Shown here: one piece after another, positions 4,424 through 9,632 of the stretch | How the letters are laid out: the number at the start of each line of letters is the position of its first letter | Numbering within the stretch: the first letter of the stretch is position 1 | Assembly (NCBI GenBank): GCA_963615565.1 | Contig: CAVEGR010000142.1 | Coordinates: 1-9,632 of the forward strand | Reading direction: 5' to 3' | Source of the DNA: UBA9732 sp963615565 | GTDB taxonomy: Bacteria; Spirochaetota; Spirochaetia; Sphaerochaetales; Sphaerochaetaceae | Length of the DNA: 9,632 nucleotides | The notes under the pieces: model-generated | Databases searched by the model: none | Told to the model about the DNA's origin: nothing | Seen by the model: only the letters and a program-made list of their open reading frames with translations | Translations under genes and position numbers: made by a program

Positions 4424-5304
4424 CTATTTCCATGGTGGACTATCAAGCAAAACATTAAAGAATGCTTTTACATTTTCATCCATAGCCTTTGATTCATACT
4501 CTAAATTTTTGAAGAAATCTGCATCTCTGTGAAGAATTCTATCCCAGCTCTCATTTTCACTACCAGGAATTATAGGACAGAACAACACCCCGTTCTGTTT
4601 AGCAGCTTCATAATCACCAGGGGCATCGCCAATTTTAAGAACATGGTCTTTAGCATACCTACCAGTCATAGCTGTTTTTATACATTGGGCTTTGGTTCCA
4701 AGTTCCTGTCCAGCAACAACAGTAACATAGTCTGTAAGTCCACAGGACTGCCATTCTCTATAAAGAGCCTCATGGGGAGTTGCCGAAACAACAACTACAT
4801 CTGCAAATGTACCAAGATATGATAATGTGGCCTTAACACTAGGGAAAGGAATAATACCATGAACAATGCGCTTAATGTTTTCATCAACTTCTTTAGACCA
4901 TCTAGCAGCAGTTTTCAGCACTTCAGGCATATTTGGGTTTTCTTTAGCGTATTCTTCAATAGCAGTAGCACTAAGTACCTTAGTATTAGCAATCCACTCT
5001 TTTAGAGGAGTAAGATCTGGCATTTTATAGCCCCTAGAAATTACCTCGGGTCTCTCATACAACAACTCTAAGGTACGAACCAATGCGGGAAAGCGATTAG
5101 TACCTCTACTTGAAGAATATAAGTTAACAAATTCAGCACATTCTCTTGCATATCTTGAAACACCTTGAAGACGCCAAACGTTAACGGTTGCAGGACAAAA
5201 GCATTCCTTATGTTTAAGCTCCATGTTGTCAAAAACACAACCATCGGAGTCTACGCAAACAAGAAAATCGTGCTTTTTTCCATGCTTTCTAAAATATTAG
5301 ACAT
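4424..5304 (-). CDS. HAD-superfamily phosphatase, frameshifted near the start
   Basis: The uninterrupted frame from ATG 5224 gives 266 residues with HAD motif II (VVVVSATPHEA, about 143-152), motif III lysine (GTKAQCIK, K178) and motif IV (IGDAPGDYEAA, 198-208). It lacks the nucleophile motif I. Motif I is encoded just upstream in the same frame as KKHDFLVCVDSDGCVFDN, with the DxD aspartates, but no start codon serves that frame. An ATG at 5304 with a GAGGGG Shine-Dalgarno sequence starts MSNILESMEK in the other frame and meets it at an A6 tract (5274-5279). One more A, or a -1 slip there, joins them into a 293-residue complete HAD protein. The gene starts 31 bp after the GH3 stop and is probably the last gene of the sugar operon, removing phosphate from a sugar phosphate or similar metabolite. 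Substrate unknown. Confidence 0.75.
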
Positions 5305-5335
5305 AAAAACCCCTCAAAAAATCAAGCCTGCAAGA

Positions 5336-7057
5336 CTAAAGTCTAGTCTCCCAACGTCCACACCAAACAAGTTCGTTGGCTTTACCTTTGAATTCACTCT
5401 TGCCAATGACCTTTTCAATTGCAGCTCTAATATATTCTCTAGTAGGAGCATAAGCATTAATGAAAGTTTTAAGCATAGGAACATCAATTAGATGATTTGT
5501 ATAATTCAAGGATACGCCAATTGTTGGGACCTCTCTAACAAACCAAGGAAGTTCATTTGAATGGGAAGCAGACCACTTAACTCTTACGTTGTTTTCCTGG
5601 GCATAACCTTTCATATTTATGAACATAAATACTACATCATACTTTTTCTTAAATTCTTCCACACTCTCAGTTTGCATGATACGTGCACGGTTTAGAACAT
5701 CCTGTTTTTCACACTCCCTTTCATAGTAATCTATATGACATGTGACCTCAAAACCAGCTCTTTCAAGCTCTTCCACTACAATCTTTTTTGTCTTATCAGT
5801 ACCATCTAAGAGCGAGACTGGAGCACTTTCAATGAAATATAACTTACAGCGTTTTCTCTTATTTACATCAACTGGAATTATTTTCTGAGTGTCTTTAACC
5901 AATATAACTGCCTCATTTGCACACCAAGCAGCAACCTCATGATGCTCTGGACAACCAACAATGCTGAGACCCTCTTTTGGAGGAAATACTAGCTTGTTAA
6001 GACCCACCTTGGCCTTAAGTCCAAGAATTCTATGAAGGGCATCGCTTAAACGTTCTTCTGTTATTGCACCTGATTTATAACCATCCATCATGTAACCAAA
6101 ATCTTCATCTGGAACATTGAAATACAGGAAAAGATCACAGCCACTGACAATAGCACCAACCACCTGCTCTCGTCTTGTAGCCATGGTAGAAAGACCAGCC
6201 ATATGAGAAGCATCTGTCATAACAAGCCCATTAAAACCAAGCTTATCACGTAACAAATCCTGTAAAAGTTCAGGTGCTATAGTTGCAGGTTTTATATCCT
6301 TATCTTTCATGCCAGGTCTAAGTAGCTTACTGTATGCAGGAAGACAAATATGGCCAACCATAACACTCTCCAGTCCTGCATCAAACAAAGCTTTGTAAAC
6401 CTTACCATATGTTGCATCCCATTGTTCTACGCTGGTATCGTTACATCCCATTAGAAGATGCTGATCTCGTTCTTCTGAGCCATCACCGGGGAAATGCTTT
6501 GTACAACAGGCAATGCCACTTTCATGCATACCTTTCATATATGCTGTTGCACAAGCAATAATTGTATCAGGATCATTGCCAAAAGCTCGTGTATTAACAA
6601 TGGTATTTCTCCAGTTAGAAAGAACATCTGAAACAGGAGCAAACGACCAATTGCAACCAATAGCTTTAGCCTCTTTTCCTGCAACCTGACCCATTTTATA
6701 AGCAACCTCAGGACTTGAAGCAGCACAGGCTGCTGGAGTTGCAACCAAAGTTCCTTCTTTAACAGCTCCATTACCACCTGCTTCGCAGTTAGCAGCAATC
6801 AAAATAGGAATTTTGCTGTTGTCTTGATAGTATTTGTTCTGATCATAAACTTCAGAAAGAGTACCACCTTGCCATCTAATAGCACTTATATGATAGTTGT
6901 TTATCATATTGTCATAGTGTTCTTTTGTATGTAAATAATTCATTCCAATGAAGAGTTGACCAATTTTCTCTTCAATAGACATTTTTGAAATAGTATCTTC
7001 AACCCATTTAATATCTTCATCGTTTAAATAGAAAGGTTTTGCTTTTAAATCAACCAT
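5336..7057 (-). CDS. GH3-family beta-N-acetylhexosaminidase-like enzyme (NagZ-type), cytoplasmic
   Basis: This 573-residue protein has a GH3 TIM-barrel domain over about 20-355. Visible landmarks are EEKIGQLFIG (29-38), NTRAFGNDPDT (155-165), KHFPGDGSEERDQH (187-200) and GLVMTDASHMAG (277-288). D282 is the expected nucleophile. The D198-x-H200 pair matches the Asp-His acid/base dyad that marks the NagZ/Nag3 branch (N-acetylglucosaminidases and phosphorylases) against ordinary beta-glucosidases. A C-terminal alpha/beta domain (about 370-540) follows, longer than in minimal NagZ and as in two-domain members. There is no signal peptide, so it acts on imported sugar. GGAGG lies six bases before the ATG, and the permease stops 26 bp upstream, so the two are co-transcribed. 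Hydrolysis or phosphorolysis of a GlcNAc-containing glycoside is inferred; the exact sugar is not. Confidence 0.85.
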   Translation of the reverse strand: MVDLKAKPFYLNDEDIKWVEDTISKMSIEEKIGQLFIGMNYLHTKEHYDNMINNYHISAIRWQGGTLSEVYDQNKYYQDNSKIPILIAANCEAGGNGAVKEGTLVATPAACAASSPEVAYKMGQVAGKEAKAIGCNWSFAPVSDVLSNWRNTIVNTRAFGNDPDTIIACATAYMKGMHESGIACCTKHFPGDGSEERDQHLLMGCNDTSVEQWDATYGKVYKALFDAGLESVMVGHICLPAYSKLLRPGMKDKDIKPATIAPELLQDLLRDKLGFNGLVMTDASHMAGLSTMATRREQVVGAIVSGCDLFLYFNVPDEDFGYMMDGYKSGAITEERLSDALHRILGLKAKVGLNKLVFPPKEGLSIVGCPEHHEVAAWCANEAVILVKDTQKIIPVDVNKRKRCKLYFIESAPVSLLDGTDKTKKIVVEELERAGFEVTCHIDYYERECEKQDVLNRARIMQTESVEEFKKKYDVVFMFINMKGYAQENNVRVKWSASHSNELPWFVREVPTIGVSLNYTNHLIDVPMLKTFINAYAPTREYIRAAIEKVIGKSEFKGKANELVWCGRWETRL

Positions 7058-7083
7058 ATAACACCTCCATTAAGAAAATTCTA

Positions 7084-8100
7084 TCAAGCAACAGCCATTG
7101 TTTTTTTCTTTTCCAAAGCAAGCTGTATTCTTGCCTTTTCAGCTTTTTTCTTCTTAAGGAAATATCTGTTTGCAAGAAACACCAAGAAGAGAACAAAAAT
7201 TGTCTGGTTAACAACACTAGTATTTGCCTCAGATAGCTCCATATGTGTTAATCCATAAGAAAAGAGACTCAAAGTTAATGATGCCACAATAACACCAGTA
7301 GACTGATTAGTTTTTTCACCAATGTAACCACCAAGCATCATTGCAAACATATTAGAGACAACAGCACTATTACTTGTAAACCCCATTGTAGAGCTCATTT
7401 GAGACTGGAATGCAGCATCAATAACACCAGCAATACAAACTAAACCACCAGCGAATGTGTAACACAAAACTGCATGACGGAAAATGTTAATACCACTGTT
7501 TCTAGCTATAAATTGAGAACCTTGAATAGCCTTCATTTCATAACCAAACCGTGTCTTGTTCATAATAATTGAAACAAAAATAGCAACAATAAGAACTACA
7601 ATTATTGTAAATGCAGTGCTCGTAAGAATCTCAGTTCCTTCAACACCAAATAAAACCAAACCTTTTCCATCTGATGCAATGTAAGGAACACATTCCCATA
7701 CAAGCCCAAGACCTACACCAAGAACCATTGGAGGAACTCTTGTGATAATAAAAGCCATGCCGGTTATAAAACCAAATAAAAGACCCATGATAATTGAAAA
7801 GATGAGAAGCCAAACACCAGAAAGGCCCAATTTCATAGCAATAAGTCCGCCAACAATTGTACCTGCAAGGCGTTGAGCTCCAAGAGACAAGTCAAAACGC
7901 CCACAAGTTAAGTTAAATGAAAGCGCAAAAGCAATAATTGCAGATATTCCTGCATTTCTCACAAGAGTTTTTATATCCAAGAGAGAACCAAGCAAATGCC
8001 TATCCTTTACTGTAACACACAAAATTTCCATAATAATGTACACAACAACAGGAAAAGCAAGTGTAAACAACACATCTTTTACTTTTCTACTTTTCAACAT
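7084..8100 (-). CDS. ABC sugar transporter permease, RbsC-like (BPD_transp_2)
   Basis: The 338-residue integral membrane protein has about eight to ten hydrophobic segments, for example at about 10-30, 51-66, 78-90, 96-121, 125-141, 162-180, 209-229, 245-260, 267-284 and 298-314. A cytoplasmic Lys-rich tail ends it (KKKKAEKARIQLALEKKK). The CGRFDLSLGA stretch (66-75) corresponds to the GGxDLSVGS signature of RbsC-type permeases, and GYEMKAIQGSQFIARNSGIN (186-204) to the coupling-loop region. I choose ATG 8100 rather than the in-frame ATG 8121 because GGAGGA lies just before 8100 and would be inside the longer reading. Its partners would be the binding protein upstream and an ATPase that is not in the window. 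Gene order and close spacing with the GH3 enzyme support a sugar substrate. Confidence 0.9.
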   Translation of the reverse strand: MLKSRKVKDVLFTLAFPVVVYIIMEILCVTVKDRHLLGSLLDIKTLVRNAGISAIIAFALSFNLTCGRFDLSLGAQRLAGTIVGGLIAMKLGLSGVWLLIFSIIMGLLFGFITGMAFIITRVPPMVLGVGLGLVWECVPYIASDGKGLVLFGVEGTEILTSTAFTIIVVLIVAIFVSIIMNKTRFGYEMKAIQGSQFIARNSGINIFRHAVLCYTFAGGLVCIAGVIDAAFQSQMSSTMGFTSNSAVVSNMFAMMLGGYIGEKTNQSTGVIVASLTLSLFSYGLTHMELSEANTSVVNQTIFVLFLVFLANRYFLKKKKAEKARIQLALEKKKTMAVA

Positions 8101-8130
8101 GATTCCTCCAATAAATAACAATTTTTTTTG

Positions 8131-8216
8131 AAGTTTTTATAAAACCAGCTACTCTGCAAGAATCTCATAAGAAAGTTTTGCAAAAACAAATTACAAGTTG
8201 GTTTTACAAAAACCTC
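8131..8216. repeat. Cluster of degenerate MITE ends
   Basis: Three GTTTTTGCAAAAAC-like units occur close together: GTTTTTATAAAACC (8133-8146), GTTTTGCAAAAAC (8175-8187) and GGTTTTACAAAAACCTC (8200-8216). They look like decayed terminal repeats lying in the leader of the permease gene. Confidence 0.45.
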
Positions 8217-8227
8217 AGTTTCTCCTT

Positions 8228-8259
8228 TTATGGATTGGCTGAAACCAGCCAATCCATAA
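8228..8259 (-). other. Strong stem-loop between binding-protein and permease genes
   Basis: TTATGGATTGGCTG (8228-8241), loop AAAC, and CAGCCAATCCATAA (8246-8259) form a perfect 14-bp stem 16 nt after the binding-protein stop. On the transcribed - strand no U-run follows (AAAAGG instead), so it is more likely an mRNA-stabilising or partial-termination structure that lets the binding protein be made in excess over the permease. Confidence 0.65.
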
Positions 8260-8275
8260 ATCATAAAAGTAATAC

Positions 8276-9514
8276 TTAATTAAGTTTGTCAGCAATGATG
8301 CTATCAATGTCGGCAAGTTCAGCAAGCTTTGTTTCAATATCCTTATATGTAACAGAAGGATTTCTATCTACGCAAAGAGCCAAAAGATCATCTGCATCAA
8401 GAACATATGTTTCGTGAGATGTATCAAGCTTACTAATATTTTCATATGTAGCAGCATCCTTACAGAACCATGGCTCAACCTTAAATAGGATTGTATGGCC
8501 TTCAGCCTTCATTGCATCTGCATGACCGGTAAGAGCATTGTAAAGAATTACAGCACACATACCATTTTGGATGTTAAGAGGATTAAGAACTGCAGCATTC
8601 AAAATAGAATCGCCATAAATGTCCTTTGAAGAGAAACCTGTGCTTGTCTGCTTTTCAATTGAAACAGTTCCAAGAACTTTTATGTTCTTTCCTGTTGACT
8701 TCTCAACATCAGCAATAGCATTTGTGAATGAAGCATAGCTGAATACAGCAGCAAAGATATCATAAGGACCATTCTGAAGCTGTGTCTGAGCTGCGGTAAT
8801 TGCAGAAGCAACCTGCAAACCTGGATAGATGTAAATTTTAACGTTTGGATTGCCAGTTGAAACTTCACCTGGATTCTGATTGTTAATAAGCTCATCAATA
8901 GACTTATCATAAGTAAGGCCATAAGTCTCTTGCATTGCTTTTAGAATACCCTCAACTGTATAGTAGTGAGATGCAGCACCCTGACCAATAGCACCACCAA
9001 CTGCAGCACCAGAGAAGATGAAAATGCTATGTTCTTTACCATCTGACAAGAGAGAAGTCATAGCTTCGCTGTAAGCTCTTCCCATACCAGATGCAGATGC
9101 ACCACAGTGACCCATGTTATGAGTAATTGTTGCAACATCTTCTGTCAAAGCTGAGTTTTGTGTGATGAACCAAATGCCCCACTCTTCTGCTTTTCTGGAA
9201 CCCTGTCTTACTGCATCACTACTTGTTGAATAGTTAATAATTCCAACACAACCAGCAGCATAAGCCTGATCCATAAAGTCAACAAGTGCATTAACATCAC
9301 TTATTTTTTCAGAGAACATAAATTCCATGTTCAATGCAGGACCAACTTCTTCAGTGTAATACTTTTTCTGAATTTCCCATGTTTCACCTTCGTGGATTGT
9401 AGCTACGCCAATTTTGTATGGTGTAGCAGCACCCTTGGATTCAGCACCGCCGTTAGCAAACAACATGCCAACAGCTAATACAGATACGAACAACACAACA
9501 AGAATTCTTTTCAT
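8276..9514 (-). CDS. Periplasmic sugar-binding protein of an ABC transporter (RbsB-like, Peripla_BP_4)
   Basis: This 412-residue exported protein starts MKRILVVLFVSVLAVGMLFA, followed by NGGAESKGAA. A short basic start, a hydrophobic core and the FA|N cleavage site are typical of Treponema binding proteins; there is no lipobox cysteine. The mature part begins YKIGVATIHEGETWEIQKKY and alternates Rossmann-like strands of the type I periplasmic-binding fold (e.g. GIINYSTSSDAVRQGSRKAE, EHSIFIFSGAAVGGAIGQGA, YDIFAAVFSYASFTNAIADV, NIKVLGTVSI). It is longer than E. coli RbsB by roughly 100 residues. AAAAAGGAG lies eight bases before the ATG. It is the first gene of the sugar set; the MITE end lies only 17 bp upstream of the start codon. 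It captures the sugar in the periplasm and delivers it to the permease. The ligand cannot be read from sequence. Confidence 0.88.
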   Translation of the reverse strand: MKRILVVLFVSVLAVGMLFANGGAESKGAATPYKIGVATIHEGETWEIQKKYYTEEVGPALNMEFMFSEKISDVNALVDFMDQAYAAGCVGIINYSTSSDAVRQGSRKAEEWGIWFITQNSALTEDVATITHNMGHCGASASGMGRAYSEAMTSLLSDGKEHSIFIFSGAAVGGAIGQGAASHYYTVEGILKAMQETYGLTYDKSIDELINNQNPGEVSTGNPNVKIYIYPGLQVASAITAAQTQLQNGPYDIFAAVFSYASFTNAIADVEKSTGKNIKVLGTVSIEKQTSTGFSSKDIYGDSILNAAVLNPLNIQNGMCAVILYNALTGHADAMKAEGHTILFKVEPWFCKDAATYENISKLDTSHETYVLDADDLLALCVDRNPSVTYKDIETKLAELADIDSIIADKLN

Positions 9515-9531
9515 AATAAAATCTCCTTTTT

Positions 9532-9632
9532 AGAGGTTTTTGCAAAACTGCCTTCATGAATCTTGACTTTGCCTTTCCGGCTAAAAGAGCATTTCTTCTA
9601 ACTTCATAATACACAAAGTATTATTTCAGTTT
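9532..9632. repeat. Second MITE copy, cut by the window end
   Basis: 101 bp starting AGAGGTTTTTGCAAAA match 237-337 with a single difference (CTTGGC to CTTGAC). The internal hairpin ATAATAC/GTATTAT is kept at 9606-9624. The near identity over 9 kb distance indicates recent movement or gene conversion. The right end lies beyond the window. Confidence 0.85.

Noticed and set aside
6535..6798. - strand frame rich in Leu and Val inside the GH3 gene
   Set aside because: It is an out-of-frame reading of the GH3 coding sequence.
8100..8121. Upstream in-frame ATG as permease start
   Set aside because: The GGAGGA Shine-Dalgarno sequence lies between the two ATGs, so the downstream ATG at 8100 is the better start.

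Overview
The window looks like a draft-assembled chromosome segment from a host-associated spirochaete, most likely a Treponema of the gut or rumen type. The evidence is AT-rich DNA, a periplasmic binding protein whose signal peptide ends in the treponemal style (...GMLFA|NGGAES), a permease of the same style, and a dispersed repeat with GAGGTTTTTGCAAAA ends. The genus is inferred, not proven. A run of ten N at 3972-3981 marks an assembly join.

Left part (1-4053) is accessory DNA around a tRNA-Leu(UAA) gene. It opens with the tail of a probable Rpn-type (PD-(D/E)XK transposase-like) gene. A complete 169-bp MITE-like element with perfect 16-bp terminal inverted repeats follows, then the tRNA with its own promoter and terminator. 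Downstream lie a second copy of the tRNA 3' end, a strongly folded stretch, and the decayed C-terminus of an AlbA/RecG-like regulator. Next is a HigBA-type toxin-antitoxin module in which the toxin is broken and the antitoxin carries a HicB-like tail. The module is bracketed by inverted half-copies of the MITE. A small Cys-rich DUF6485-like gene (+ strand) and an AlbA/HATPase gene (- strand, interrupted by the N gap) complete this part.

The middle (4054-4423) has no gene. It is AT-rich and holds a 20-bp palindrome, a MITE-end-like hairpin and four copies of a 10-12 bp AAGTAGACTT motif in both orientations.

Right part (4424-9632) is a - strand carbohydrate gene set read right to left: an exported sugar-binding protein, an RbsC-like ABC permease, a cytoplasmic NagZ-like GH3 enzyme and a HAD phosphatase. 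The suggested role is uptake of a (probably N-acetylhexosamine-containing) oligosaccharide, intracellular cleavage and dephosphorylation of a product; substrate and pathway are inferred. No ABC ATPase is present. The HAD gene needs a -1 frameshift, or one missing A, to include its catalytic motif I. A second MITE copy, 100/101 identical to the first over the visible part, lies directly upstream of the binding-protein gene at the window edge.

The most notable observations are the MITE family and how its ends sit against ribosome binding sites, the MITE-bracketed decaying toxin-antitoxin module with a chimeric antitoxin, the A6-tract frameshift in the HAD gene, and the duplicated tRNA-Leu 3' end. 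I see no convincing wholly new multi-gene system.
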